64,000 nucleotides of DNA from an uncultured Candidatus Thioglobus sp. (GTDB lineage Bacteria; Pseudomonadota; Gammaproteobacteria; PS1; Pseudothioglobaceae). Where the stretch lies: contig CAJQTG010000001.1 in NCBI GenBank assembly GCA_905618925.1, forward strand, positions 45,219 through 109,218, read 5' to 3'. Below, piece by piece: positions 1 to 9,902 of the stretch. The number at the start of each line of letters is the position of its first letter. Position 1 is the first letter of the stretch. Position numbers and translations under genes: made by a program. The notes below the pieces were generated by a model. That model had not been told where the DNA came from and ran no database searches. It saw only the letters and a list, made by a program, of their open reading frames with translations.

Positions 1-2
1 AC

Positions 3-2651
3 CATAGAGGTCCATTGGGCTTTGATCTTATGGCTATAACAGATTTTTTATCTCCACTTCTTGGCGCTGGTTTTTATTACAAAACTTTTATGTGGCCAAA
101 AGCTTTTTGGGAAAAGTTTTATGAACCTGCAATTCGAAATGCTGCTGGACTAGGTACTCTTTCTACTGAGCCTGATCCAGATACTTACGATAAAGGTTTT
201 CGCTATTGTGATATTTTAATTATTGGTGCTGGTGCAACAGGATTATCTGCTGCCATAACAGTTGCGAGTTCTGGAGCAAAAGTTATACTTGCTGATGAAG
301 ATTTTTTAATGGGTGGAAGGCTAAACATTGAGTCCATAAAAATTAATGGTGTTTCTGGAAGCAAATGGGCAAAAGATACAGTTGCCGCATTGAGTGCTAT
401 GGAGAATGTTACATTAATGTCAGATACGACTATTTTTGGCGTTTATGATCATGGCATTTATGGCGCAATTGAAAATAGGTCTTCAGAAGCTCGAGAGGAT
501 AAAGATAAGCCGCGCCAAGTTAATTGGAGAATTTATGCCAAACGTTCGATTCTTTGCGCTGGTGCAATTGAAAGATCAATAGCTTTTGGAAACAATGACC
601 GTCCAGGAATAATGCTTGCAAGCGCAGTTAGGTCCTATGCAAATAGGTTTGCAGTTGCTACAGGCGATAAAGTTTCAGTTTACACAAATAATGATGATGG
701 TTGGAATACTGCAAGAGACTTAGGTTTAAAGAATGTAAGGGTTGTGGCTGTAATTGATTCTCGTTCAATTAGTCCAGTATTAAGAGTTCCAGGTGCTGAA
801 ATTTTTATGGGTGTTGATGTTGTGGATACTTCAGGTCGAAGAGCAATTAAATCGATAAAGCTCTCCAATGGTAAAACAATAGATACTGATTGCCTAGCTG
901 TTTCAGGTGGATGGAATCCAAACTTACATTTAACTTGTCATCACCGCGGGATTCCAAAGTGGAACGAAGAAATTGCATCTTTCATTCCAGATGAGTCAAA
1001 TCCACCTGGTATGTCAGTTGCAGGAAGAGCTAAAGGAACAATGGTCTTGTCTGATGCAATTATCGAAGGCCATAATGTGGGTTCATCTGTCGCTTTAGAT
1101 CTTAGCTATAATGTTAAAAAAATAAATCCAGCTGAAACTCCTTCAGTTTCATATAGCGTAACTGCAAACTGGGGCGTTCCAAGTGGAAAAAATCGTGCTT
1201 GGGTTGACCTTCAAAACGACGTTACTGCAAAAGATATTAAGCTTGCAAACCAAGAGGGATTTAAATCAGTTGAACATGTTAAGCGTTATACAACTTTAGG
1301 TATGGCTACAGACCAAGGTAAAACTGCTAATGTTCTTGGAATTGGTATTATGGCTGATAATATGGGCCAAACCATGGAAGAGACTGGGACTACAATATTT
1401 AGGCCTCCATATTCTCCAGTTGCAATTGGAGCATTTGCTGGAAGAAGGCGTGGAATGGAATTTTATCCAACACGGTATACTCCAAGTCATAAATGGTCTG
1501 TTGAGCAGGATGCTATCTTTGTAGAGGTTGGAATGTGGTATCGCTCTCAATGGTTCCCATTACCAGGAGAAACCCATTGGCGTGAATCTGTTGACCGTGA
1601 GGTAAAACAAACAAGAGCATCAGTTGGCATTTGTGATGTGACTACTCTTGGCAAGATTGATATTAAAGGCGCTGACGTTTCAGAGTTCCTTAATAAAGTC
1701 TATGTAAATGCTTTTGCAAAAGTACCAGTAGGTAAAACTCGTTATGGCTTGATGCTGCGTGAAGACGGGATGGTAATGGATGATGGAACAACTGCAAGGC
1801 TTTCTGAAAATCATTTTGTAATGACTACTACTACTGCCAATGCTGTAAACGTTTATCGCCATTTACAATTTTGTCATCAATGCTTATGGCCTGATCTAGA
1901 TGTTCACATGATCTCAGTTACGGAGCAGTTTGCACAGTATGCAGTTGCTGGTCCAAACTCGCGTAAATTGCTTCAAAAAGTTATTGATTCTGATTGTGAT
2001 ATCTCAAATGAAGTTTTCCCTTATATGGGTGCTGGAGAGATTACAATTTGTGGTGGAATACCTGCAAGACTCTTTAGAATCTCATTTTCAGGTGAATTGG
2101 CTTACGAAATTGCCGTTCAAACCCGCTATGGTGATTCCCTCATGAGAGCTCTAATGGAAGCTGGTAAAGAGTTTAATGTTGTGCCTTATGGGACTGAAGC
2201 TTTAGGCGTAATGCGAATTGAAAAAGGCCATGCTGCTGGTCCAGAGCTTAATGGCCAAACTAGCGCCTATGATTTAGGAATGGGTGGGATGATTTCTGGC
2301 AAGAAAGACTTTATAGGTTATAAACTTGGAATGCGTGAAGACCTTCTTCGTGACGATCGTATGCAGATGGTTGGTTTTAAGCCAGTTAATGCTCAAGATC
2401 TTCTTCAAGCAGGGTCACATCTTCTTAATTTAAGAGATAAACCATCGACTGAATCAGATCAGGGTTGGATTTCATCTTGCATTTATTCGCCAATATTAGG
2501 ACACTATATCGGTATTGGTTTTATTAAGAGTGGACATAGCCGTAAAGGCGAATTTGTTCGTGCAGTTGATTTAGTGAGAGGCAATGATATTGAGGTTGAG
2601 ATATGTAGCCCTCACTTTTTAGATCCAGAAGGAGAACGTTTACGTGTCTGA
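3..2651 (+). CDS. soxA: Sarcosine oxidase alpha subunit, 5' end outside window
   Basis: Alpha chain of heterotetrameric sarcosine oxidase, which oxidatively demethylates sarcosine and hands the one-carbon unit to tetrahydrofolate. The frame is already open at base 3 and no credible start is visible; the TTG at 15 is only an in-frame codon. Family members run to about 950-1000 residues, so roughly 100 N-terminal residues are upstream. Counting from base 15, the dinucleotide-binding motif IIGAGATG lies at about residues 69-76, and a GcvT-like folate-binding domain fills the C-terminal part from about residue 510. The GTG of soxG overlaps its last 8 bases, indicating translational coupling in a soxBDAG-type operon whose B and D genes would be upstream. 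Confidence 0.93.
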   Translation, partial: HRGPLGFDLMAITDFLSPLLGAGFYYKTFMWPKAFWEKFYEPAIRNAAGLGTLSTEPDPDTYDKGFRYCDILIIGAGATGLSAAITVASSGAKVILADEDFLMGGRLNIESIKINGVSGSKWAKDTVAALSAMENVTLMSDTTIFGVYDHGIYGAIENRSSEAREDKDKPRQVNWRIYAKRSILCAGAIERSIAFGNNDRPGIMLASAVRSYANRFAVATGDKVSVYTNNDDGWNTARDLGLKNVRVVAVIDSRSISPVLRVPGAEIFMGVDVVDTSGRRAIKSIKLSNGKTIDTDCLAVSGGWNPNLHLTCHHRGIPKWNEEIASFIPDESNPPGMSVAGRAKGTMVLSDAIIEGHNVGSSVALDLSYNVKKINPAETPSVSYSVTANWGVPSGKNRAWVDLQNDVTAKDIKLANQEGFKSVEHVKRYTTLGMATDQGKTANVLGIGIMADNMGQTMEETGTTIFRPPYSPVAIGAFAGRRRGMEFYPTRYTPSHKWSVEQDAIFVEVGMWYRSQWFPLPGETHWRESVDREVKQTRASVGICDVTTLGKIDIKGADVSEFLNKVYVNAFAKVPVGKTRYGLMLREDGMVMDDGTTARLSENHFVMTTTTANAVNVYRHLQFCHQCLWPDLDVHMISVTEQFAQYAVAGPNSRKLLQKVIDSDCDISNEVFPYMGAGEITICGGIPARLFRISFSGELAYEIAVQTRYGDSLMRALMEAGKEFNVVPYGTEALGVMRIEKGHAAGPELNGQTSAYDLGMGGMISGKKDFIGYKLGMREDLLRDDRMQMVGFKPVNAQDLLQAGSHLLNLRDKPSTESDQGWISSCIYSPILGHYIGIGFIKSGHSRKGEFVRAVDLVRGNDIEVEICSPHFLDPEGERLRV

Positions 2652-3213
2652 TTATGAATTAGTAGTAGAATCCGCACTTGATGGTGTTGAGCATGAGTTT
2701 GAGGGAGTAACTGTCTCAGAAGTTATTGGCAAGTCATTAGTTATGGTTGCATTGCCAAGGTCAAAATTTGAAGAAATTGAGTCATCAATGACAAAGTCTT
2801 GTGGCTTATTGTTACCTGAAATGGAGCAGTCAACTCAATCTAAAGATTCAGCTATAACGCTTTGGCGTTTACAGAAAAATCAAGTTCTAGCATATTTTTC
2901 TTATGAAGGGAATGATGCAGAAGTAAATATTGCAAATAGATTAAATGCTCCTGCTTACTATACTGATCAATCTGATACATGGGCGATGATTAGAGTTAGT
3001 GGCCCTAGAAGTAGAGATGTTCTTGAGCGAATTTGCCCAATCGATCTAAGTAAAAATGTGTTTTCTGTTGGCAGTGTATCAAGAACAATAATGGAACACA
3101 TTGGTACAATTATCTATAGAGATGGGGAAAATTCATATGTGTTGCTTACAATGCGATCTTTTGGTGTCTCTATGCTTCATGCTATAGAAGTATCAGTTAA
3201 GAATGTTTTGTAA
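2644..3213 (+). CDS. soxG: Sarcosine oxidase gamma subunit
   Basis: Gamma chain of heterotetrameric sarcosine oxidase, 189 residues, within the usual size range. The GTG start at 2644 lies inside the end of soxA, and gamma normally follows alpha in this operon. The centre and C-terminus (about residues 110-185, including WAMIRVSGPRSRDVLERICP) resemble the small GcvT-related fold of SoxG, where a conserved SGPRS segment is typical. It has no signal peptide or membrane segment. Sequence conservation in gamma chains is low, so the call rests largely on position, length and that segment. The gene ends 63 bases before the convergent end of hutC, with no clear terminator between them. Confidence 0.85.
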   Translation: MSDYELVVESALDGVEHEFEGVTVSEVIGKSLVMVALPRSKFEEIESSMTKSCGLLLPEMEQSTQSKDSAITLWRLQKNQVLAYFSYEGNDAEVNIANRLNAPAYYTDQSDTWAMIRVSGPRSRDVLERICPIDLSKNVFSVGSVSRTIMEHIGTIIYRDGENSYVLLTMRSFGVSMLHAIEVSVKNVL

Positions 3214-3276
3214 AAAATAACCCTATTAACCATCCTTCTGGCACGAAGAGTGGCGTCTTACAATCAGTAGTAAAAT

Positions 3277-3972
3277 TTAAGTTTCTAAGCGATAGCGGTT
3301 GCCTGGATGTGTTAATCGGCTATAGGTTACTGGTATATTGTCACTCCATGTCACTCTAGAAATTAAGATACAAGGCATTTGAGGTTCAATTTGTAAGTAT
3401 TTTGCAGTTATTTTATCTGCAGCAATAGCTTCAACAATATGCTGAGCCCCAGAGAGAGGAAGCACTTTTTTGAGATAGTGATTTGCTGTTACTTTACTTA
3501 GATCAATATCTAAATAGCCAGGAGCAGACTCTTTATTAATGTAGCGCTCTTCTAATTGAATAGGCTGGTCATTTTCAAAATGCAGAACTAGTGAATAAAA
3601 TATGTGAGACTCAGACTTAAGACTAAGATGATGACAGGCCTGTAATGGCGCAATAATTTCTTTTTGTTGAAGCGCTATAGAGTGAAAACGATTTCCACGT
3701 GACTTAACCTCTTTAGCAATATCTCTAATTTGTAAGGCAGATTTAATGGGCTTGTTTTCGTTAACAAAGGTGCCTAATCCTTGGATACGATATAACACGC
3801 CTTCTTCAGTAAGCTCCCTTAAAGCTCTATTGGCTGTCATTCGACTTACTCCGAACTGCTCACAAAGTTTGTTTTCAGAGGGTACTTGGCTGTGCTCAAG
3901 CCATTGTTGGCTATTTATGCCTTCAATAATATGACGTTTTAAAGCTTGATAATGGGGAATATTTTCTTGCAT
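3277..3972 (-). CDS. hutC: HutC, GntR-family histidine utilisation repressor
   Basis: Transcriptional repressor of the hut genes, with urocanate as the usual inducer in this family. 231 residues: an N-terminal GntR winged helix (about residues 8-72, recognition region CEQFGVSRMTANRALRELTE) and a C-terminal UTRA ligand-binding domain (about 90-228). It is divergent from hutUHIF, and the shared 95-bp gap holds a perfect palindrome that fits a HutC operator. The ATG at 3972 has no Shine-Dalgarno, but a TATAAT on the minus strand sits 6 bases upstream, so the transcript may be leaderless. The repressor family is clear; autoregulation is inferred from the shared operator region. Confidence 0.93.
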   Translation of the reverse strand: MQENIPHYQALKRHIIEGINSQQWLEHSQVPSENKLCEQFGVSRMTANRALRELTEEGVLYRIQGLGTFVNENKPIKSALQIRDIAKEVKSRGNRFHSIALQQKEIIAPLQACHHLSLKSESHIFYSLVLHFENDQPIQLEERYINKESAPGYLDIDLSKVTANHYLKKVLPLSGAQHIVEAIAADKITAKYLQIEPQMPCILISRVTWSDNIPVTYSRLTHPGNRYRLET

Positions 3973-3978
3973 ATTTCT

Positions 3979-3984
3979 ATTATA
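3979..3984 (-). promoter_or_regulatory. Putative -10 box of hutC, predicting a leaderless mRNA
   Basis: On the minus strand TATAAT occupies 3984 to 3979, followed by six bases and then the ATG of hutC (A at 3972). With normal -10 spacing, transcription would begin at or within a base or two of the start codon, leaving no room for a ribosome-binding site. No good -35 hexamer is visible upstream. This is inferred from spacing only. Confidence 0.4.
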
Positions 3985-4004
3985 CGCAACTCTTAAAAAA
4001 TTGA

Positions 4005-4033
4005 TTGTCTATACTTGTATATACAAGTATACT
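4005..4033 (+). promoter_or_regulatory. hutU promoter
   Basis: A -35-like TTGTCT (4005-4010) and a -10-like TATACT (4028-4033) are separated by exactly 17 bases. Transcription would start near 4040, about 28 bases before the hutU ATG. The HutC palindrome fills almost the whole spacer, so bound repressor would exclude RNA polymerase. Seen by eye. Confidence 0.6.
4011..4030 (+). promoter_or_regulatory. HutC operator, perfect 20-bp palindrome
   Basis: The sequence ATACTTGTATATACAAGTAT is a perfect inverted repeat. Its core CTTGTATATACAAG matches the type of site known for HutC repressors (TGTATATACA core). It lies between divergent hutC and hutU and overlaps the -10 and spacer of the hutU promoter. 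Confidence 0.8.
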
Positions 4034-4067
4034 TTTGTTTATAGATAATTCAATAATAGGCACAATA

Positions 4068-5711
4068 ATGATTAAAGCACCACATGGTAATAAATTAAGC
4101 TGCAAAGGATGGCATCAAGAGGCTGCTATGCGTATGTTGATGAATAATTTAGATCCTGATGTGGCAGAACACCCAGAAGATCTTATTGTGTATGGAGGCA
4201 ATGGAAAAGCTGCTCGTAATTGGGATTGTTATCATAAAATTATATCTACATTACAACGGTTAGAAAATGATGAAACACTTTTAATTCAGTCGGGCAAGCC
4301 TGTTGGCGTTTTTAGAACGCACGAAGAGTCACCTCGAGTTATTATTGCAAACTCACATCTGGTACCTAGATGGGGTACTTGGGATAAGTTTCGAGAATAT
4401 GAACAAGCTGGCTTAACTATGTATGGACAGATGACTGCTGGTTCATGGATATATATTGGCTCTCAAGGTATTTTACAAGGCACTTACGAAACCTTTGCTG
4501 AGTGTGCTAAACAGAATTTTGGTGGTGAGTTGGTTGGTCGATTAATCGTAACAGCTGGTCTTGGCGGTATGGGCGGAGCTCAGCCATTGGCTGCAACCAT
4601 GAATGGTGCTTCTTGCCTAGCAATTGAAGTTGATGAGTCACGCGCACAGAAGCGTTTGGAGAAAGGCTATGTTGATGAAATATGCTACAACCTAGATGAG
4701 GCATTAGAAAAAGTACTTAAAGCGAAAGAGCAAAAACAACCTTTATCAGTAGCAATTGTTGCCAATGTTGCAGACGTTTTGCCTGAAATGTTAAAACGAG
4801 GCATTATTCCAGATGTCTTGACAGATCAAACATCTGCTCATGACTTGCTATTGGGTTATCTTCCATCGGGATATGGCGTTAAAGAGTCTGAAGAATTTCG
4901 CACTAAAGATCCAAAAGGTTATCAAGAGGCTGTATTGGATTCGATGCAAGTTCATATAGGCGCGATGCTGGAGATGCAAAAACAAGGTGCTATTACTTTT
5001 GATTATGGTAATAACATACGCGGTCAAGTTGCTGATCATCGTGGAATGCATGAGGCTTTTGATATTAAAGGTTTTGTACCACTCTACATTCGTCCATTGT
5101 TTTGTGAGGGCTCTGGGCCTTTTAGATGGGCTGCACTCTCAGGTGATCCTAAAGATATTCATGTTACTGACAAGGCTATTTTAGAGACTTTTCCACAAAA
5201 TGAGTCTCTTGCCAAATGGATTCATAAGGCACAAAATCAAATTCAATTTCAAGGCCTTCCCGCTAGAATTTGTTGGCTCAAGTATGGAGAGCGAGAAGAA
5301 ATGGGACTTAAATTTAATTGGCTAGTCAAAAAAGGGAAGGTTGCTGCACCAATTGTAATTGGAAGGGATCATTTAGATTGTGGATCAGTTGCGTCTCCAA
5401 ATCGAGAAACAGAAGGTATGAAAGATGGTTCAGATGCTATTGCAGACTGGCCACTACTAAACGCTATGCTTAATACTGCTTGCGGTGCGAGCTGGGTTTC
5501 TATTCACCATGGCGGTGGCGTAGGTATTGGTTATTCAATACATTCAGGTATGGTAAGTGTTGCTGACGGAACCGCAATGGCTGACCGACGATTATCACGA
5601 GTTCTTTCAGCGGATCCAGGAACTGGTGTGATGCGTCATGCAGATGCAGGTTATGATGTGGCTATTAAAACTGCGAAAAACAAAGGCGTTGATTTGCCAA
5701 TGATAGGGTGA
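4068..5711 (+). CDS. hutU: Urocanate hydratase (urocanase)
   Basis: Second step of histidine breakdown: urocanate plus water gives imidazolonepropionate, with tightly bound NAD+. I start it at ATG 4068, giving 547 residues beginning [10 protein letters not shown], close to the usual 550-560. An in-frame TTG at 4005 would add 21 residues but lies within the promoter. The glycine-rich NAD region [13 protein letters not shown] and the C-terminal run [16 protein letters not shown], with the family's conserved cysteine, are present. The ribosome site is weak (AGG at about 4058-4060). It is the first gene of the hut operon and ends 4 bases before hutH. Confidence 0.96.
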   Translation: MIKAPHGNKLSCKGWHQEAAMRMLMNNLDPDVAEHPEDLIVYGGNGKAARNWDCYHKIISTLQRLENDETLLIQSGKPVGVFRTHEESPRVIIANSHLVPRWGTWDKFREYEQAGLTMYGQMTAGSWIYIGSQGILQGTYETFAECAKQNFGGELVGRLIVTAGLGGMGGAQPLAATMNGASCLAIEVDESRAQKRLEKGYVDEICYNLDEALEKVLKAKEQKQPLSVAIVANVADVLPEMLKRGIIPDVLTDQTSAHDLLLGYLPSGYGVKESEEFRTKDPKGYQEAVLDSMQVHIGAMLEMQKQGAITFDYGNNIRGQVADHRGMHEAFDIKGFVPLYIRPLFCEGSGPFRWAALSGDPKDIHVTDKAILETFPQNESLAKWIHKAQNQIQFQGLPARICWLKYGEREEMGLKFNWLVKKGKVAAPIVIGRDHLDCGSVASPNRETEGMKDGSDAIADWPLLNAMLNTACGASWVSIHHGGGVGIGYSIHSGMVSVADGTAMADRRLSRVLSADPGTGVMRHADAGYDVAIKTAKNKGVDLPMIG

Positions 5712-5715
5712 AAAA

Positions 5716-7212
5716 TTGATTACTTTAGATAATATTTACCAAGACCTTGAGCGAACGATTGATGCGCTATACCATGATAAGAGTGCACTAGAAAAATCAC
5801 GCGCTATAGTTGATCGTGTTCTTGATGATGGTAATAGTTATTATGGAATAAATACTGGATTTGGTTTTTTAGCAAATAAAAAAATTGACGCAGAGCAGCT
5901 GGAAAAATTACAGCATAACTTGTTATTAAGTCACGCTGTTGGCCTTGGGGATTCAATACCAAAAAATATTACGAGATTAATGTTACAACTTAAAATTGTT
6001 GCTCTTAGTTTGGGTTATTCAGGTGTTTCAGTTGAGGTTGTAGAACGCCTCATGCTATTTTTGAAAAATGACTGGATACCAGTTGTACCTAGCAAAGGTA
6101 GTTTAGGCGCTTCGGGAGATTTAGCTCCTTTGGCGCATTTAGCTTTACCATTATTGGGAAAGGGCTACTTTTGGAGCGCTAAAGACAACGAACAACTTAG
6201 GGCACAAACTGTCCTTAAAACTGCAAATTTAGAGCCAATTAATCTTAAGGCAAAGGATGGCCTTGCTCTTATTAATGGCACTCAAATGATGACAGCTTAT
6301 GGCGCTCATATTTTAGAGAGAGCTAACAGTTTATTAAAAAATGCCGATATTTTAGCGGCTATTTCTTTAGAAGCATTGATGGGAAGTGCTCGCCCTTTTG
6401 ATGAGCGCATTCAAGCTATAAGGCCTCATCCAGGGCAAAAGGCTGTAGCTTCCAATATTCGCCTACTTTTAACCGACTCAGCAATATTGGAAAGCCATAA
6501 AAATTGTGATAAAGTGCAAGATCCTTATTCGCTTCGCTGTATTCCTCAAGTGCATGGGGCTACTCGTGATTTATTAGAGTACGCATCCGGAGTAATTGAG
6601 CGAGAACTTAACTCAGTAACGGACAACCCTTTGGTTTTTAGTGATGGCGACATAATTAGTGGAGGAAATTTTCATGGACAACCATTAGCTCTAGCTATGG
6701 ATTCTGCGGCTATTGCAATAGCTGAGATTGCTAGTATTGCAGAGCGTCGGATTTATTTATTATTACGTGGTCTTGATGGTCTCCCAACTGTATTAGTAAA
6801 TGATTCTGGCATTAATTCTGGGTTTATGATTCCGCAATATACAGCTGCCTCATTAGTTTCACACAACAAGGTACTTTGTCATCCTGCGTCTGTTGATTCT
6901 ATTCCCTCTTGTTTGGGACAAGAAGATCATGTGAGTATGGGAAGTATTTCTGCTATTAAGTTATTAGAGGTGTTAAATAATGTTGAGCAAGTATTGGCAA
7001 TTGAAGCTTTTACTGCAGCTCAAGCACTCGATTTTCGTAAACCTTTAAAAGCTGGAAGAGGAGTTGAAGCAGCGCATCAGGAGATTCGCAAAAGAGTATC
7101 TCATAAAGATGCAGATGAGTTTTTTGGAGATGATATTGACGCTTGTATTGATATGCTTAGAGGTAATCATATCCTTAAAGAGGTAGAAAAACAAATAGGC
7201 AAACTTCAATGA
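5716..7212 (+). CDS. hutH: Histidine ammonia-lyase (histidase)
   Basis: First step of histidine degradation: L-histidine gives urocanate plus ammonia. 498 residues, typical length. The A-S-G triplet at residues 132-134 (in GASGDLAPLAH) cyclises by itself into the MIO electrophile, and the family's YGINTGFG segment is at residues 43-50. The start is a rare TTG at 5716, four bases after the hutU stop. No ATG or GTG nearby gives a full N-terminus, so translation probably depends on ribosomes leaving hutU. Its last codons overlap hutI by 4 bases (ATGA). Confidence 0.96.
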   Translation: MITLDNIYQDLERTIDALYHDKSALEKSRAIVDRVLDDGNSYYGINTGFGFLANKKIDAEQLEKLQHNLLLSHAVGLGDSIPKNITRLMLQLKIVALSLGYSGVSVEVVERLMLFLKNDWIPVVPSKGSLGASGDLAPLAHLALPLLGKGYFWSAKDNEQLRAQTVLKTANLEPINLKAKDGLALINGTQMMTAYGAHILERANSLLKNADILAAISLEALMGSARPFDERIQAIRPHPGQKAVASNIRLLLTDSAILESHKNCDKVQDPYSLRCIPQVHGATRDLLEYASGVIERELNSVTDNPLVFSDGDIISGGNFHGQPLALAMDSAAIAIAEIASIAERRIYLLLRGLDGLPTVLVNDSGINSGFMIPQYTAASLVSHNKVLCHPASVDSIPSCLGQEDHVSMGSISAIKLLEVLNNVEQVLAIEAFTAAQALDFRKPLKAGRGVEAAHQEIRKRVSHKDADEFFGDDIDACIDMLRGNHILKEVEKQIGKLQ

Positions 7213-8420
7213 ATCGGATTGAAAATATTACAATAGCGCAATGCTTAGATCAAGGTGTTCAAACTGATGTTCATTTGCTTGAAAATGCCACAATTGTCTG
7301 GCAAGAAGACACCATTATCTGGGTTGGAAAAACAAAAGAGATGCCAGAGCAATATGAACATAGTAACGTTGTCTTTCAAAATGGAGGTTTTTTAGTTCCA
7401 GGATTGATTGATTGCCATACTCATTTAGCTTTTGGTGGTTGGCGGGCAGATGAGTTTGGTGAACGAGTTTCTGGCACTCCTTATGCTGAAATTACTAAGC
7501 GAGGTGGTGGTATTTCCTCAACAGTTGCCGAAACACGAGCAGCCAGTAAAGATGAATTGATTGAAAAAGCGAATGGGTTTTTAACTGAAATGGCAGCTTT
7601 AGGAGTGACAACGGTTGAATGTAAAAGTGGCTATGGACTTAATATTAATGATGAATTTAAGATTTTAAGTGTTTATGATGATCTAAAAAAAATTACTCCT
7701 TTAACATTAGTTTCGACATTTTTGGGTGCGCATTTAGTTCCAAAAGAAACGCCAAGAGAGGATTATTGTCGAATGATAATTGAAGAAATGATTCCTAAAA
7801 TTTATGATCAGAAATTGGCAGAATTTTGTGATATTTTTATTGATGATCATGCCTTTACTCAGGCTGAAGCACGACCAATTGTTGAATGTGCCAAAGCACA
7901 TGGTTTAAAAATAAAACTGCATGTTGACCAACTTAGTGGAGATGGCGGCGCTGAATTTGCTGCAGATTGTGGAGCCTTTTCAGCTGATCATTTGGAATAT
8001 GTGTCTGAAGAGGGCATCAAAGCACTAAAAAAATCAGGCACTATTGCTGTTACCCTTCCTTTAGCTAGTCTTTATACCTTTCAAAAATCTCTTGATGCAA
8101 GAATGCTCATCGATGCTGGGGTAGAGGTTGCTTTGGCAACAGATTTTAATCCCGGCTCTGCGCCAAGTAATCACTTACCATTAGCTATGATGTTGGGTTG
8201 TACGCTTAACCGAATGAGCCCTAAAGAAGTGCTAAAGGCAGTAACTCTTTATGCAGCTAAAGCTTTAGATAAGGCTGATAAAATTGGTTCTATAGAAGTT
8301 GGAAAGCGCGCAGATTTTGCGTTAATTGACACACCATCAATTGAGCATTGGATGTATCATTTTAAAGCTAATGCCAATTGTTTGACTGTGAAAAATGGAC
8401 ATATCATTTATCAACAGTAA
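7209..8420 (+). CDS. hutI: Imidazolonepropionase
   Basis: Third step: hydrolysis of 4-imidazolone-5-propionate to N-formimino-L-glutamate. 403 residues, the normal length of this amidohydrolase-fold enzyme. The metal-binding HxH is in DCHTHLAFGGWR near residues 68-79. Further ligands expected of the family lie in the segments around KLHVDQLS and SADHLEY, and the aspartate in ATDFNPGSAPS. The ATG overlaps the hutH stop by 4 bases. hutF follows after 21 bases. Confidence 0.95.
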   Translation: MNRIENITIAQCLDQGVQTDVHLLENATIVWQEDTIIWVGKTKEMPEQYEHSNVVFQNGGFLVPGLIDCHTHLAFGGWRADEFGERVSGTPYAEITKRGGGISSTVAETRAASKDELIEKANGFLTEMAALGVTTVECKSGYGLNINDEFKILSVYDDLKKITPLTLVSTFLGAHLVPKETPREDYCRMIIEEMIPKIYDQKLAEFCDIFIDDHAFTQAEARPIVECAKAHGLKIKLHVDQLSGDGGAEFAADCGAFSADHLEYVSEEGIKALKKSGTIAVTLPLASLYTFQKSLDARMLIDAGVEVALATDFNPGSAPSNHLPLAMMLGCTLNRMSPKEVLKAVTLYAAKALDKADKIGSIEVGKRADFALIDTPSIEHWMYHFKANANCLTVKNGHIIYQQ

Positions 8421-8441
8421 TACCAATAAAAGGATTTTTAG

Positions 8442-9809
8442 ATGAAAAACTGGAAATTTAAAGGATTGTATCTTAAAAAGGGGTGGATTTCACCAGCCTA
8501 TGTCAGTACAGATGATAATGGTAAAATTTTAAGTATTGACTCTCAATCTTCTTTAGAGGTCGATGAATCTGTTGATGGTTTTGCAATTGCTCCTATTCCT
8601 AATGCTCATTCACATGCCTTTCAGTATGTGATGGCTGGCCTGACTGAGAATATTCCAAAAGGACATCAGGGAGATAACTTCTGGTCTTGGCGTGAGCGAA
8701 TGTATGCAGTTGCAGACCAAGTTAGCCCTGAACAAATGGAAGTTATTGCTTCAATGCTTTATGCTGAAATGTTAAGGTTAGGATACGATCAAGTAGTGGA
8801 ATTTCACTATTTAAATAAAGATTCAAATGGACAAACCTATAATAATCCAAATGAAATGGCTGAGCGATTAATTAGCGCTGCAAAACGAGTGGGCATGAAA
8901 ATTACAATGACCCCTGTTTACTACCGTACAGCAGGTTTTAATCAAGGACCTTCTGAAGCACAGAGGCGCTTTCAGTATGACTCAACGGATACTTATCTTT
9001 CTCAGATTGAGGACTTAAAAAGCAAGTACCAACATGATTCTGAAGTCAAAATTGGTTATGGACAACATTCTTTAAGAGCAGCCAACGTCGAAGAGACAAA
9101 GGAAATTTTTGCTTATAGTTCAGAAATGCCTTGCCATATTCATATTTCAGAGCAAACTCAGGAAGTTGAGGGCTCTTTAAAGCATCTTGGCGCTCGTCCA
9201 GTTGAGTGGTTAGCGAATGAAGCAGGTATTGGCCAAAATACCAATTTAATCCATAGTACCCATATAACTGAAAATGAAATGCAAAGCATAATTAAAGCAA
9301 AAGCTAATGTAGTCATTTGTCCAAGTACTGAAGGTAACTTAGGTGATGGGTATTTCCCAATTTCAGATTTTATTGAGGCAGGTGGTCGTTGGTGTATTGG
9401 CTCTGATTCTCACATTGGTATTAATCCTTTTGAAGATTTAAGATTATTAGATTATGGCCAGCGAATGAGTAAGCAGAAACGAAATGTTATGCTTAATGGC
9501 AAGCCAGGTGATAGTTCTGCAATTTCTTATGATGCTATTTTTGATAATGGCCATTTGGCTGCAGGTGAAAGAAAAAGTGATTATTTTCAAGTGGGAGATG
9601 ATCTAGATGTGTTAATTATTAATTCTCATTCGCCTTTAATGACCCGAGAGGCAAATGAAGGAAGGTTGGCAACAATTGTCTATGCGCTCGATAATTCTGC
9701 TATTTATGGTCGACTAAAGTCTGGTGAATGGCTGGTTAAGGATGGTATACATATCATTCATGACGAAATTATTCAAAATTTTAGCACAACTGTAAATGAT
9801 ATTAATTAA
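8442..9809 (+). CDS. hutF: Formimidoylglutamate deiminase
   Basis: Deiminates N-formimino-L-glutamate to N-formyl-L-glutamate plus ammonia, marking the five-step (HutF/HutG) branch of histidine degradation. 455 residues, typical. Amidohydrolase metal site in PNAHSHAFQYVMAGL, later HIHISEQTQEVEG, and the C-terminal signature GSDSHIGINPFEDLRLLDYG specific to the HutF group. The ATG at 8442 is preceded by AAAGGATTTTT, an acceptable ribosome site. The partner deformylase HutG is not in this window, so it must be elsewhere or be replaced. Confidence 0.92.
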   Translation: MKNWKFKGLYLKKGWISPAYVSTDDNGKILSIDSQSSLEVDESVDGFAIAPIPNAHSHAFQYVMAGLTENIPKGHQGDNFWSWRERMYAVADQVSPEQMEVIASMLYAEMLRLGYDQVVEFHYLNKDSNGQTYNNPNEMAERLISAAKRVGMKITMTPVYYRTAGFNQGPSEAQRRFQYDSTDTYLSQIEDLKSKYQHDSEVKIGYGQHSLRAANVEETKEIFAYSSEMPCHIHISEQTQEVEGSLKHLGARPVEWLANEAGIGQNTNLIHSTHITENEMQSIIKAKANVVICPSTEGNLGDGYFPISDFIEAGGRWCIGSDSHIGINPFEDLRLLDYGQRMSKQKRNVMLNGKPGDSSAISYDAIFDNGHLAAGERKSDYFQVGDDLDVLIINSHSPLMTREANEGRLATIVYALDNSAIYGRLKSGEWLVKDGIHIIHDEIIQNFSTTVNDIN

Positions 9810-9902
9810 TTCTGAGACATTAGCATATGATCAGATTTATTGTGAAAATTAGCTTGAAGTGATTTATTTTGAGGTAAGAGCTCTCATTGCTTATAAGAAA
9901 TC

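Noticed and set aside
4005..4067. Longer hutU starting at TTG 4005
   Set aside because: The extra 21 codons run through the promoter and operator and do not match the family N-terminus.
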